The notes: generated by a model from the sequence alone, not told the origin. Positions 26,442-35,658 are shown, counted from the first letter of the stretch. The stretch: 64,000 nucleotides of DNA from Vulcanimicrobiota bacterium (GCA_944322965.1 CALUQR010000003.1:245189-309188), one strand, 5' to 3'. Numbers and translations are program-made.

Positions 26442-28166
26442 TTGGCTAAGTTTGCACCTTGGCTCCTCGTGGTAACTTTGACCTTAGCTTTAAGCTTAGT
26501 CCCCGGCAGTAGCTGGGCCCAAAATCCCTCCCTGACTACTCCGCCCCCCCAAGTGGAGCCCGCGCCCCTCCCGCCCCCCCAGGCCCTCTACGTACCCTTA
26601 GACGATCGCCCCTGCAACTGGCTCTTCCCCCAGCAGTTGGCGCGCATCGGCGGAGGACAACTCTTAGTCCCGCCCCGAGCCTATCTGGGCCAAGCCCGCA
26701 CCCCGGGGCAGACGAAAAAGTTAGCGGCCTGGCTCTTAAAAGAGAGCGCCCCCGGGCCGGCTATTATCGCTAGCGACATGTTAGTTTATGGGGGCTTACT
26801 GGCCTCCCGCACCTCCGCTTTGAGCTTAGAGGAGGCCTTAGAGCAGGTCCAAGTCTTAGAAGAATTAGCCCAAAAGGGGCGGGAGGTAGAGGTCTTAGCC
26901 ACCTTGCCGCGCCTCTCTTTGCGCACTTCCGCCGCCCAAGCCCCTTATGAGGCCGCCTTGCGCAACTGGGCCAGCCAAGTGGGGGCCCCTCCCCCCGCTA
27001 AAGTCCCCCCGGCCATCTTCCAAGAGTATTTAGGGGTGCGCCAGCGCAATCTAGCCGTCTTAGAGCGCCTCTTAGAGCTCACCGCCCAGGGGAGTATCAG
27101 CCGCTTAGTCTTAGGCCAAGACGACTCCGCCCCCCGCGGCATCCACTTAGAGGAGTTGGCCCAGCTGCAAGAGCGCATCGAGAGTTTAGGGATCGCCCAG
27201 CGCGTCTCCTTAATGTGCGGGGCCGACGAGTTAGGCTGCAATATGTGCGCGGGCTGGTTGGCTAGATATTATAATTACGCCCCTAATATCGAATTTGACT
27301 ACTCCGACCCCCTGGCCTTAGAGGAGATCCCCCCTATGGAGACCTTCACCTTGACCCAGACGGTAGAGCTCCACTTAGAGTTGAGCGGGGCCCGGGAGAG
27401 CGAGGGCACGGGCACGGTCCTCTTCGTGCAGACCCCCAGCGCCAAGCCCTTCGCCGCCCCCAAGTTAGAGGGCGATCTAGAAGTCCAAAGCGAGGCCCAG
27501 GCTATGGTAGAGCGGGTGGCCCAAAAGTTTGCCTCCGCCCGGCCCCGCCCCTACGGTTTTGCCGACTTACACTTAGTCAACCGGGCCGAGCCCCTCTTCG
27601 CCCAGACCATTATGGACAATTTCCCCCTCTGGGAGCTGGCCTGCTACTCGGCCTGGAATACCCCCTCTAACGCCTTAGGCACGGCCATCGCCCAAGCCTG
27701 CGTGCAACAGATCGCCCGAGTCAAGGGAAACAACTGGGACTTTTACCGCCGCTTAGAGAGCGAAAAGACCCAACAGGCCTTCACTATGGCCCGCTTAGTA
27801 GACGACTACGCCTACCAGGCTGTCATTCGCCAAAAGTTAAACGGCCAATATAAGGATCTCAGCTTAGAGGACGACCCCCTCCTCAATAAGGACGGCCCGG
27901 CTGGTCTCGAGGCCCGAGCCTTAGCTATCCCCTGGGCCCAAGAGTTGTGGCGGCAAAAGTTGGAGGGGCGCACTTACTACGCCCCTAGCGTAGGCCAAAA
28001 CTTAACCTTCGCCCAGATGGACTTAGAGATCGTCCTCCCCTGGCCCCGCCTCTTTGAGATCGAAGAGCGCTTAAATTTGACCCTCCTCCCCGCGCCCGAC
28101 CCCGCTGAGGAGGCCTCCCCCCAGGGCCAAACTGAAGATAAAGAAGGAGCGCTAAAAGATGAATAG
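26442..28166 (+). CDS. DUF4127 family exported protein
   Basis: 574 residues. TTG start at 26442 with AGGAGG seven bases before it. The signal peptide is residues 1-27, ending SSWA-Q. The DUF4127 pattern is seen: YVPLDDRPCNW, LLVPPRAYLG, ASDMLVYGGLLASR, QDDSAPRGIHLEE, GADELGCNM, and near the end DL.LVNR. The family occurs in Firmicutes and related bacteria, is exported and has conserved Asp and Arg residues suggesting a hydrolase, but no activity is established. The last 8 nt overlap the next gene, so the two form an operon. Confidence 0.85.
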   Translation: MAKFAPWLLVVTLTLALSLVPGSSWAQNPSLTTPPPQVEPAPLPPPQALYVPLDDRPCNWLFPQQLARIGGGQLLVPPRAYLGQARTPGQTKKLAAWLLKESAPGPAIIASDMLVYGGLLASRTSALSLEEALEQVQVLEELAQKGREVEVLATLPRLSLRTSAAQAPYEAALRNWASQVGAPPPAKVPPAIFQEYLGVRQRNLAVLERLLELTAQGSISRLVLGQDDSAPRGIHLEELAQLQERIESLGIAQRVSLMCGADELGCNMCAGWLARYYNYAPNIEFDYSDPLALEEIPPMETFTLTQTVELHLELSGARESEGTGTVLFVQTPSAKPFAAPKLEGDLEVQSEAQAMVERVAQKFASARPRPYGFADLHLVNRAEPLFAQTIMDNFPLWELACYSAWNTPSNALGTAIAQACVQQIARVKGNNWDFYRRLESEKTQQAFTMARLVDDYAYQAVIRQKLNGQYKDLSLEDDPLLNKDGPAGLEARALAIPWAQELWRQKLEGRTYYAPSVGQNLTFAQMDLEIVLPWPRLFEIEERLNLTLLPAPDPAEEASPQGQTEDKEGALKDE

Positions 28167-28503
28167 TCTCTTACTCTTAACTAAAAAGACTTTGGGCCAG
28201 GTAGAACCTGAAGACCGCGCCTTTGGCGAGAGTATGCTCTTAAAGTTCCTCCACAATCTGGAGGGGCAGGCCCAAGAGTTAGAGCGGGTGATCTTATATA
28301 CGGAGGGGGTAAAGTTAGCCATTAAGGGCAGCGAAAGCGCCCTCTCCTTGCAATTTTTATGCGATAGCGGGGTGGAGGTCCTCCTCTGCCAGAGCTGCTT
28401 AGAGTATTATGGCTTAGACCCCCAAGAGTTAGTGGGCGAAGTCTCCAATATGCAGCGTATCGCCACTTACCTCGCCCAGGCTAACCATATTATCTCCCCC
28501 TAG
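28159..28503 (+). CDS. YedF-like DsrE-fold selenium/sulfur protein
   Basis: 114 residues, a single DsrE/DsrF fold. The block CDSGVEVLLCQSCLEYYGL followed by VGEVSNM matches the C-terminal half of YedF (CGTCLDYYGL...VGEVSNM in that family), including both Cys residues. The N-terminal TusA-like half of typical YedF is absent, so this is a one-domain version. YedF genes often sit near selD and are thought to handle selenium or sulfur; selD is about 4.6 kb away on the other strand. It starts 8 nt inside DUF4127. Function inferred. Confidence 0.7.
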   Translation: MNSLLLLTKKTLGQVEPEDRAFGESMLLKFLHNLEGQAQELERVILYTEGVKLAIKGSESALSLQFLCDSGVEVLLCQSCLEYYGLDPQELVGEVSNMQRIATYLAQANHIISP

Positions 28504-28544
28504 CTAGCCCCTCCTAGGCCCGCTCCTCCCCTTCTGAGAGAGAC

Positions 28545-29978
28545 TTAGCGGCGCCTAGCGGGGAGGATAGACTCCATAGCCGTCATGACGTGGCGCTTAG
28601 TACCCGGGTTATAGAAACCGCCAAACTTCTTAGCAAAGCGCAACTTGATGGTCCCCGTAGGGCCGTTGCGGTGTTTAGCTACGATGACCTCGGCTAGATC
28701 GGCGTTGCCGCCCGGAATATCTAGGGCCGCGTTCTGTTTATTGTAGTACTCGTCGCGGTAGAGGAACATCACTAAGTCGGCGTCCTGTTCGATAGCCCCC
28801 GATTCGCGCAGGTCGGCCAGGATGGGCCGCTTATCTTGGCGGTTCTCCACATTGCGCGAGACTTGGGAGAGGGCGATAATGGGCACGTGCAACTCTTTAG
28901 AGAGGGTCTTGAGCTGGCGCGAGATTTCGGAGATCTCGTTGACCCTATTCTCGGCCCGCCAACTGCCGCGCAAAAGCTGTAAGTAGTCGATAATGACTAG
29001 ATCTAAGCCGTAGCGCTTCTTCATGCGCCGCAACTTGGCCTTAATCTCTAAGACCGTGGCCCCGCCCTGATCGTCAATAAAGATGGGGGCGGAACTCAAT
29101 TCGGCCACCGCCTGGGTGAGGTTATTCCACTCCTCTTTTTTGACCTGGCCAGAGCGCACGCTGTGGCTATTGACGCTAGCTAGGGAGGAGATCATGCGCA
29201 AGCAGAGGTCCTCGCGGGACATCTCTAAGGAGAAGATGGCCACTACTCCGGGGCGCTCTTCGCGCAGGGCCACGTTGACCGCAATGGAGAGGGCGAAAGC
29301 CGTCTTACCCATAGAGGGGCGGGCGCCTACGATAATGAGGTTGGAGGGCTGGAAGCCGGTAGTCAGTTCGTCTAACTCCGTAAAGCCCGACAAGACTCCG
29401 GTCGCTACCGCGCCCCCTTCCCGACGCAGGCAGATCTCCTTAAAGGCCTCGCCGATGGCCTCGGAGATGGGCTCTAACTCCCCCCGGGTGCGGCTGGAAC
29501 CTACCCCAAAGATGAGCTCTTCCGCGCGATCTAAGCGCTCGGAGAGTTCGATACTCTCGTCGGCGGCCAGGCGGTCGATAGCTACCCCCGCGCTCTGCAG
29601 GCGGCGGGCTACCGCGTTGTCGGCTACTAAGCGGGCGTAGGTGCGGATATTGGCCGAGCTGGGTACGGTCTCCACTAAGAGTTCTAAGTACTCGCCGCCC
29701 CCGCAAAATTCCAATTTCTGGTGGATGCGCAGGTAATTGGCTACCGTCAAAAGGTCGATGCCGCTATTAGTCTCCGCCAAGCGCACCATGGCCGCGTAGA
29801 TCTCTTGGTGGGCCTTCTTATAGAAGTCTTCCGGACCGCTAATAATCTCGGAGACGATATCGAAAGTATTGGCGTCCCCCTCTTTATTGAGCAGGCAGCC
29901 CCCCAAGCAGGCCCGCTCCGCCGCCTCGTCGTGGAGGGGCACGAGCAGGGCCCGATTTTCATCGAAGGTGAGAGTCAT
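28545..29978 (-). CDS. dnaB: Replicative DNA helicase DnaB
   Basis: 477 residues, normal length. The N-terminal domain has ERACLGGCLL and YLELLVETVPSSANIRTYARLV. The RecA-like C-terminal domain has Walker A GARPSMGKTAFAL, motif H1a FSLEMS, IDDQGG, Walker B LVIIDYLQLLRG, ALSQVSRNVENR.DKRP.L.DLRESGAIEQDAD and FLYRDEYYN. It unwinds DNA at the replication fork as a hexamer. It lies 6 nt after rplI, the common rplI-dnaB order. No intein is seen. Confidence 0.96.
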   Translation of the reverse strand: MTLTFDENRALLVPLHDEAAERACLGGCLLNKEGDANTFDIVSEIISGPEDFYKKAHQEIYAAMVRLAETNSGIDLLTVANYLRIHQKLEFCGGGEYLELLVETVPSSANIRTYARLVADNAVARRLQSAGVAIDRLAADESIELSERLDRAEELIFGVGSSRTRGELEPISEAIGEAFKEICLRREGGAVATGVLSGFTELDELTTGFQPSNLIIVGARPSMGKTAFALSIAVNVALREERPGVVAIFSLEMSREDLCLRMISSLASVNSHSVRSGQVKKEEWNNLTQAVAELSSAPIFIDDQGGATVLEIKAKLRRMKKRYGLDLVIIDYLQLLRGSWRAENRVNEISEISRQLKTLSKELHVPIIALSQVSRNVENRQDKRPILADLRESGAIEQDADLVMFLYRDEYYNKQNAALDIPGGNADLAEVIVAKHRNGPTGTIKLRFAKKFGGFYNPGTKRHVMTAMESILPARRR

Positions 29979-29984
29979 TAGACT

Positions 29985-30431
29985 TTAGGAGCGCTCTACC
30001 TGAACGTTGAGCGTAGCTTTCACCTGGGGGTGGAGGCGCACTTGGACCTTATACTGGCCCAACTTGCGGATAGGCTCGTCTAACTTGATATTCTTCTTGT
30101 CGACCGTCTCTTGGAATTGGCTCTGCAGAGCGCTGGCCAAATCTTGGGAGGTGACGGAGCCGAAGAGCTTATCCTGGTCGCCGCACTTGACGGCCAAGAC
30201 TAAGGGCTTGGCTTCTAAACGCTGGGCCTGAGCCTGGGCGGCCTCTTTCTCCCGCTGCAACTGGGCCTGGTGCTCGGCCTGCTCCTTAGCTACCGCCCGC
30301 AGACGCCCCTCAGAGGCGATTTCCGCAAAACCGCGGGCGATCAGGAAGTTACGCCCGTAACCGTCGGAGACCTGGCAGAGATCGCCCTTCTTACCTACTT
30401 TGGGTACATCTTTTAAAAGGATAACTTGCAT
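29985..30431 (-). CDS. rplI: 50S ribosomal protein L9
   Basis: 148 residues. It begins MQVILLKDVPKVGKKGDLCQVSDGYGRNFLIARG, the L9 signature, then a long charged helix (QAQLQREKEAAQAQAQRLE) and the C-terminal domain with LFGSVTSQDLA. L9 binds 23S rRNA at the base of the L1 stalk. The leader upstream (30432-30531) holds a 6-bp hairpin GGGGTT/AACCCC at 30482-30496, and the transcript runs into dnaB. A terminator separates it from rpsR, so it may have its own promoter. Confidence 0.96.
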   Translation of the reverse strand: MQVILLKDVPKVGKKGDLCQVSDGYGRNFLIARGFAEIASEGRLRAVAKEQAEHQAQLQREKEAAQAQAQRLEAKPLVLAVKCGDQDKLFGSVTSQDLASALQSQFQETVDKKNIKLDEPIRKLGQYKVQVRLHPQVKATLNVQVERS

Positions 30432-30531
30432 CTTTTTCCATCCTTTCTGGGGGAAATGCTCGGTGTAAGGGATTCGCTCGGGGGGTTAGGAACCCCTGGA
30501 ATGGAGGGCTATAACCCCCTAGCCTAGGGAT

Positions 30532-30596
30532 AAAAAAACTGGAAAAGGAGAAGCCCCTCCCCCAGGAGCCAGCGCAGGGCTACTGCGGAGAGGGGC
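30532..30596 (-). terminator. Terminator after rpsR
   Basis: On the minus strand the GCCCCT (30591-30596 arm) pairs with AGGGGC (30553-30558), with an inner CGCAG/CTGCG stem, followed by TTTTCC and a T-run at 30532-30538. It would end the rpsF-ssb-rpsR transcript 30 nt past rpsR. The outer stem is short, so strength is uncertain. Confidence 0.55.
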
Positions 30597-30625
30597 CTCG
30601 CGGCGCCCGCTTTAAGGGCTGCTAA

Positions 30626-30859
30626 TTATACGGTGTAAGGCAAGAGGGCGATGTAACGAGCTCTCTTGACGGCCGCGGTCACCATACCCTGGTGACGGGC
30701 GCAAGTACCGGAAATACGGCGGGGCAGAATCTTGCCGCGCTCGCTGGTATACTTACGCAGGGTGGCTACTTCCTTGTAGTCGATACTTTCGATCTTGTTG
30801 GCGCAGAAATGACAGACCTTTCTGCGAGGCCGACGGCCTCGACGCTCACCACGAGCCAT
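30626..30859 (-). CDS. rpsR: 30S ribosomal protein S18
   Basis: 77 residues. It contains the S18 core: [42 protein letters not shown], then [14 protein letters not shown]. The Cys pairs at CHFC and the one in GTCARHQ suggest the zinc-binding S18 form. S18 binds S6 on the platform of the 30S subunit; rpsF is in the same operon. The start ATG follows GGAGGTTTAG. Confidence 0.96.
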   Translation of the reverse strand: MARGERRGRRPRRKVCHFCANKIESIDYKEVATLRKYTSERGKILPRRISGTCARHQGMVTAAVKRARYIALLPYTV

Positions 30860-30931
30860 AGCTAAACCTCCAAATTTAGAACAACCTCAGGAACCTCAAT
30901 TTCCTAGTTCCCGAGCTAAAGAAGAATGGAC

Positions 30932-31387
30932 TTAGAAGGGAACTTCCATATCGCTATCGCCAAACTCCCCGCCGTAATCCTCATCCAGAGGATCGGGGGT
31001 AGGAGCGGCTTGATAATCGCTCTGGGCGCGGCCATATCCGCCCGCTGCAGCTTCGCTCTGAGCCTCGGCGCGGCTGCCCAACATGCGCATATCGTCGGCG
31101 ACTACGTCGAAGAAGGTGCGCTTGGAACCGTCGGGCTGAGCGACCGAAGTATACTGCAGACGACCCTCGACCGCAACTTGGCGACCTTTAGTCAGATACT
31201 TGGCGCAGATGTCGGCCAGAGAGTCCCAAGTGACGATGGGAATGAAGTCGGCGCTCTGGGTACTGGACTTGGAACGACGATCGACCGCCAAAGTAAAGCG
31301 GGTCATCTGCTTGCCAGTAGTAGTCGTCTTAGTCTCCGGATCGCGAACTAACCGACCGATCAGGATCACTCTATTTGCTACCGCCAT
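30932..31387 (-). CDS. ssb: Single-stranded DNA-binding protein
   Basis: 151 residues. The OB fold is clear: NRVILIGRLVRDPETKTTTTGKQMTRFTLAVDRR, then W..LADICAKYLTKGRQVAVEGRLQYTS. A Gly/Pro/Asp-rich linker leads to the acidic C-terminal tip DSDMEVPF, which docks partner proteins. It lies between rpsF and rpsR, the usual place in Firmicutes and many others. The start ATG follows GAGAGAGG-type sequence. Confidence 0.96.
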   Translation of the reverse strand: MAVANRVILIGRLVRDPETKTTTTGKQMTRFTLAVDRRSKSSTQSADFIPIVTWDSLADICAKYLTKGRQVAVEGRLQYTSVAQPDGSKRTFFDVVADDMRMLGSRAEAQSEAAAGGYGRAQSDYQAAPTPDPLDEDYGGEFGDSDMEVPF

Positions 31388-31442
31388 CTCTCTTAGCCTC
31401 TCTCACTAGCGTCTCAGGTACAATTCCCTACCGCGACGCCTT

Positions 31443-31724
31443 CTAGGCGCGCACTACCAAACTGCGCAGCACGTCGTCGCTATTCTTCATGACGCGCTTG
31501 AGCTCGTCGGCTACCGCGCTCTCCGACTCAAAGCGCATGGTCACGAAGTAACCTTCGGCCTTGCCATTGACTTCGTAAGCGAAGCGACGCTTACCCCAAT
31601 TGTTGACGTTGGCTACCTGACCACCGTGCTCGATGATCTGGTTCTGATACTGCTCCACCTTAGCGGGCACAGCTTCCTCACTCAAATCGGGAGTGAGGAT
31701 GTAAGTGATTTCGTATTTGCGCAC
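31443..31724 (-). CDS. rpsF: 30S ribosomal protein S6
   Basis: 93 residues. I choose the GTG at 31724 because AAGGAGG lies 8 bases upstream and the protein then starts with the conserved RKYEITYIL; a longer frame upstream is not needed. S6 fold signs are YFVTMRFES and VLRSLVVRA at the end. S6 pairs with S18 on the 30S platform. It is first in the rpsF-ssb-rpsR operon. Confidence 0.95.
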   Translation of the reverse strand: MRKYEITYILTPDLSEEAVPAKVEQYQNQIIEHGGQVANVNNWGKRRFAYEVNGKAEGYFVTMRFESESAVADELKRVMKNSDDVLRSLVVRA

Positions 31725-31741
31725 AGCGCAAACCTCCTTCC

Positions 31742-31778
31742 TTTGGCCTTTCAGGCCCAAACTCTATGGGTAAAGAGT
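31742..31778 (-). promoter_or_regulatory. rpsF: Two hairpins in the rpsF leader
   Basis: On the minus strand ACTCT/AGAGT (31774-31778 with 31761-31765) forms one small stem, and TTTGGGCCT/AGGCCAAA (31753-31761 with 31742-31749, one bulged base) forms another, just before the rpsF ribosome site. Autoregulatory S6:S18 leaders are known at this position in many bacteria, but I cannot confirm the conserved motif here. Confidence 0.35.
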
Positions 31779-31909
31779 CGGGCAGGAAGCGTCCCCTAGC
31801 TTCAATCTTTAAGGGACTTACCAGGCGTCCCCCTCCCTCTGGGAGGCGAATCGCACGGCGATCATTCTACCACCGCCCGCCCCTAAAAGCAAGCCTCCTC
31901 CGCTCTAAC

Positions 31910-33001
31910 TCACCACTTGGGTAGGTCCGGGAAATGGCCTACCGACCACTCGGCCAAGAGGGCCAAGAGGGCCATCCAGAAGAAGAGGATCAATAAGCGC
32001 GTAAAGAGCCACTGGGCCTGGATATTAAATTCCGGGACCACCTCCCGCGTGCGGCGGCGCTCCAAATCTTTGGCGTTGCGGAATTGGATATAGTACCAGG
32101 AGGGGCAGACGTAAGTGCCAACCAAGAGCAGAACCGCGCAACCCCCGACCAAGAGGCCCCAATTGAGCTTATGGTCAGGCTGAGGGTAGAAAGAGAAGAA
32201 GACGATCAAAAAGAGCAACAAAAAGCCGCTCATCTTGGAGAGGCAGACGTCGCGCCGCCAGCCCAAGATAATCGTATTGAGGACCTCCGTAATATTGGGC
32301 GAGAGGGCGGGCTCGGGGTTAGCGCCCCACTCAAAGGGCTTCTTCTCGTCCCCCGTATATTGCAAGAAGCAGACGGGCGGGCGCTCGTTACTCTCTAAGG
32401 GGCGGCCCGAGACCTGGCGGAAGAATTCGTAATCGCTAGCTAAGAGCTTAATGACCCGCTGGCGCAACGACCAGTACTCGCCATTGACAAAGATCATAGC
32501 CAAAAAGTAGAGACCAACGGCCACTACTATCTCCAGGTAATTACTGCCTAAGAAGGCTACCAATAAGAAGAAGAGGAGGTAGGTAAAGAGGAGCTGGGGG
32601 GATTTGGGCTCTTGGCAGCTGGCGTTAATGTGACGACTAAAGATAATAATCTCTACCATCCACACGAGAGGAATAGCGATAAAGCTAGCCTCCCTCTGGC
32701 CTAGGAGTTGGGGCGCGTACTCCCAGGCGGCCCAGGTACTGACTACTAGAGCCAAAAAGAGGAAGAGGCGGCTCAAGACGATGTAGGGCAGGAGCCGCTT
32801 AGCTACCTGGGGGTAAGTCTTACCAAAGATCTCCTCTTGGAACTTAGGGTCGCTGCGGAAGAGCTCCTGGAACCAGCGCAGATCGGCTCGAACCTCCATC
32901 GAACCCGCCTGGGCGCTCTTAATGAGGAAGGGCCACTGTTTTTGGGTATAGTACTGCCAAACGCGCTCTCTACCGCGGAATTCGTATAAGGCCATACTCA
33001 A
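31910..33001 (-). CDS. Polytopic membrane protein of unknown function
   Basis: 363 residues. About seven hydrophobic helices: near 70-95, 105-120, 130-175 (two or three), 250-270, 282-300 and 335-355. A soluble N-terminal 65 residues and a 70-residue loop between helices carry charged residues. No catalytic motif is recognised. The gene has no obvious partner: it lies between rpsF and selD, all on the minus strand but with gaps of 185 and 70 nt. The start has a nearby in-frame alternative two codons on (MSMAL or MAL). Confidence 0.6.
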   Translation of the reverse strand: MSMALYEFRGRERVWQYYTQKQWPFLIKSAQAGSMEVRADLRWFQELFRSDPKFQEEIFGKTYPQVAKRLLPYIVLSRLFLFLALVVSTWAAWEYAPQLLGQREASFIAIPLVWMVEIIIFSRHINASCQEPKSPQLLFTYLLFFLLVAFLGSNYLEIVVAVGLYFLAMIFVNGEYWSLRQRVIKLLASDYEFFRQVSGRPLESNERPPVCFLQYTGDEKKPFEWGANPEPALSPNITEVLNTIILGWRRDVCLSKMSGFLLLFLIVFFSFYPQPDHKLNWGLLVGGCAVLLLVGTYVCPSWYYIQFRNAKDLERRRTREVVPEFNIQAQWLFTRLLILFFWMALLALLAEWSVGHFPDLPKW

Positions 33002-33071
33002 TAACTCCCCTGACTCTAAGCTACTCTATTTTAGTTTCACCCCCATTCTTGAGATGACAATCTAAACCCCT

Positions 33072-34151
33072 CTAAGGCTCTACTTTTAAATGGGTTTCTC
33101 CCTCAGCATGAGCTTCGACCCGACCGATGAGGGCCGGAGCGCTATAGAGCTTAGGTAAGAGCTCCAGCAGTTGCTCCGCTTTCTGGGGGTCGATAGCTAT
33201 TAAGAGGCCGCCTGAGGTCTGGGCGTCGGCCATTAAGCCTATATCCTCCTCGCTCACCCCAGGCGCTACCTCCACCTGGGGGTGGACGAAGTCTAAGTTG
33301 GCCTTAGAGCCTCCCGAAATATACCCCTTGCGGTAAGCCTCCCGCGCGCCGCTCAGCCAAGGCAGGGCGCTAGCTTGGAAGGTGAAGCGAGTCCCAGAGC
33401 GCTGGGCCATCTCTAAGGCGTGGCCTAAAAGGCCGTAGCCGGTAATATCGGTAGCCCCCTCTACCCCCAGCTGGACCATAATTTGGGAGGCCTCCTTATT
33501 GAGGGTCTCCATAGAGCCTAAGAGCTCCTCTAACTCCTCAGCCTTTAAGTCCTGGAACTTATGGGCCGTATTTAAGACCCCCGTCCCCAAAGGTTTAGTT
33601 AAGACTAAGAGGTCGCCCGCCTTGGCCCCGTCTTTGCGCACTAGACGCTTAGGATCGATAAGGCCGGTCACTGCCAAGCCAAATTTGGGCTCCGGATCCT
33701 GGACCGTATGGCCGCCCGCCATCACCGCCCCGGCCTCTAAGACTTTCTCTAAACCGCCGCGCAAGATCTGGGCTAAGACCTCTACCCCCAAACTCTTTAA
33801 GGGGAAGCAGGTAATATTCATAGCCGTAAAGGGGACGCCCCCCATAGCGTAGACGTCGGAGAGGGCGTTAGCGGCGGCCACGCGCCCAAAGTGGAGGGGG
33901 TCGTCGACTACGGGCGGGAAGAAATCGACCGTCTGCACTAAGGCCAAATCGGGGCGCAGCTGGACTACTACCGCGTCGTCGCCGCTACTTTGTCCGGCTA
34001 AAGCCCGCTCGTCGAGAGGATAAGAGACTAAAGCCAAAAGGCGCTCTAAGTCGGCGGCCTTAATCTTAGCCGCGCAACCGGCGCAGGGGCAGAGCTGGGT
34101 TAAACGCACCTCCGAGCCGGGCTTTACCTCCGGGATTTGACAACTATCCAT
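33072..34151 (-). CDS. selD: Selenide, water dikinase (selenophosphate synthetase)
   Basis: 359 residues. SelD motifs: an N-terminal CPCAGCAAKI loop with the catalytic Cys and Lys of the family, DDAVV, LVQTVDFFPPVVDDP (metal and ATP), ANALSDVYAMGG, AGGHTVQDPEPKFGL and ATDITGYGLLGH. The catalytic position holds Cys rather than selenocysteine. SelD makes selenophosphate from selenide and ATP, for selenocysteine or 2-selenouridine. Its presence implies selenium use, though no selenocysteine TGA was seen in this window. The YedF-like gene is about 4.6 kb away. Confidence 0.95.
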   Translation of the reverse strand: MDSCQIPEVKPGSEVRLTQLCPCAGCAAKIKAADLERLLALVSYPLDERALAGQSSGDDAVVVQLRPDLALVQTVDFFPPVVDDPLHFGRVAAANALSDVYAMGGVPFTAMNITCFPLKSLGVEVLAQILRGGLEKVLEAGAVMAGGHTVQDPEPKFGLAVTGLIDPKRLVRKDGAKAGDLLVLTKPLGTGVLNTAHKFQDLKAEELEELLGSMETLNKEASQIMVQLGVEGATDITGYGLLGHALEMAQRSGTRFTFQASALPWLSGAREAYRKGYISGGSKANLDFVHPQVEVAPGVSEEDIGLMADAQTSGGLLIAIDPQKAEQLLELLPKLYSAPALIGRVEAHAEGETHLKVEP

Positions 34152-34200
34152 CTTCCTCTTCCTCCATCTCTAAGAGAGGGGCCTATACGTCTGCTAGGCT

Positions 34201-35658
34201 CTAAAAGGAGTGGCTATAGTAGACGTAGAGCCCGTTATTGCTAATACTAGGTCCTTCGTTGGGGATATGCCACTCATAGTTGCACATCAAACGCTTGACC
34301 TTCTTACGATCGAAATAGTAATTGAGACCGACTACAAAGCGCGTGCGGGCGTTGATCTCTTCATTGTACGCTCCGCTACTGTAGCGATCGAGGTCGAGAT
34401 CGAACCAGTCCACAAAGAGCACCCCGTCTAAGGGGGGCAAGATAGTGTAGGCGGTCCCCACGTAAGCGCCCGCGGCCCGGGTGAAATTATCGGTCACCCC
34501 GTTGTAACCGTTACTATAGAGGGCCTCAGCGTCCACGCGCCACTTGCCATTCTTATACTGGTACTCTAAACCGTAGCGCTGCACGGGGATCTCTTTGCCC
34601 TCCCCAATATCGTGCTGACCTACGAGAGCCGAGCCGCCAATCTTAGAATGTTCCCCCAAAGGGGCTACCACGTGGGCTACCAAGTAGTTATCGGAACTCA
34701 TGATCCGGTGGTCGTTGGGGTCGTTCATCATCCCCAAAGCCAAGAAGACGCCATTATCTAACTCAAACTCGAAGCTGCCGCCCCAGGCGCGCCCCAAATT
34801 GAAGGCCTCGCTGACGCTACTGGCGTTACAAGTTAAGGCCTTAGTGCTCGATTGCAACTTTTCGATACCGAATTGGGTCTTGAAGCGGCCCACGACGAAA
34901 TTGCTCTTCTCATCCTCCGCCAAGGGTAAGGTGAAGTAGCTCTCTAAGAGCTCGGTGCGCTCTTTGTCGAACTTATAGCGGATCTTAGTGTAGAAATCGA
35001 AGCCGGGGCCGTCATACTCCCCGTAGAGCTCCAACTGGGGCAGGATGCGATCGGTCTCAAACATGACGATATCGCTAAAGGCGTCGCCGGGCGCGTTGCT
35101 GATACCGGCGTAAGTAGGCGTAGAGGAGCTAGTATATTCCAAATCAAAACGCCCCCCAAAATTCCAGCCGTACTTCTTCTCTTTTTTAGCGGGCTTAGGC
35201 TCTGCGGGCGCCTCGGCCTTAGAGTTCTCCTCAGGAGGGGCCGCTACCTCATTTTTAGGCTGAGTCTCTTCCGGGGCGAGCCTCTCCTCTGGGGCGGGCC
35301 TCTCTAACTCAATGCCGGGCGCTCCATCTTGGATAGGGGCCCACTCTACTTCCCAAGCGGGAGGAGCCCCCTCCTCTAAGATCTTACCCTCCGTAGCGCT
35401 CTCCCCTAAGGAAGGGGGATTAGGGGTCTCATACTCCCCTTGCATAGTACTCTCTCCCAAAGCGGGCGGAGAGTTGACGGCCAGACTCTCGCCACTGGGG
35501 ATCCCAGGGGTCAGCTCGCGCCAGAGGACCTTACCCTCTTTAGTCAACACTAATTGGCGTTCTCCCTCTTGCGAAGGTTGAGCCGCCCAGGCCATCTCCC
35601 CACTGAGAGAGGCGCCCACGATGAGAGCGATCAATGCAAAGCGAATACCCATAGCCAC
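34201..35658 (-). CDS. Outer-membrane porin, phosphate-porin-like
   Basis: 485 residues. Signal peptide 1-26 ends at AWA-A. Residues 27-165 are Glu/Pro-rich and low in complexity, ending in KPAKKEKK. Residues about 165-485 are alternating aromatic/polar beta-barrel strands (WNFGGRFDLEYTS, FDFYTKIRYKF, FVVGRFKTQFGIE, WGGSFEFELDNGVFLALGM) that end in HSF, with the C-terminal Phe required for outer-membrane insertion. The pattern resembles porin O/P family barrels. This is the main evidence for a diderm cell. The acidic Pro-rich linker could reach peptidoglycan; porins of diderm Firmicutes usually use SLH domains, which I do not see here. Confidence 0.85.
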   Translation of the reverse strand: MAMGIRFALIALIVGASLSGEMAWAAQPSQEGERQLVLTKEGKVLWRELTPGIPSGESLAVNSPPALGESTMQGEYETPNPPSLGESATEGKILEEGAPPAWEVEWAPIQDGAPGIELERPAPEERLAPEETQPKNEVAAPPEENSKAEAPAEPKPAKKEKKYGWNFGGRFDLEYTSSSTPTYAGISNAPGDAFSDIVMFETDRILPQLELYGEYDGPGFDFYTKIRYKFDKERTELLESYFTLPLAEDEKSNFVVGRFKTQFGIEKLQSSTKALTCNASSVSEAFNLGRAWGGSFEFELDNGVFLALGMMNDPNDHRIMSSDNYLVAHVVAPLGEHSKIGGSALVGQHDIGEGKEIPVQRYGLEYQYKNGKWRVDAEALYSNGYNGVTDNFTRAAGAYVGTAYTILPPLDGVLFVDWFDLDLDRYSSGAYNEEINARTRFVVGLNYYFDRKKVKRLMCNYEWHIPNEGPSISNNGLYVYYSHSF

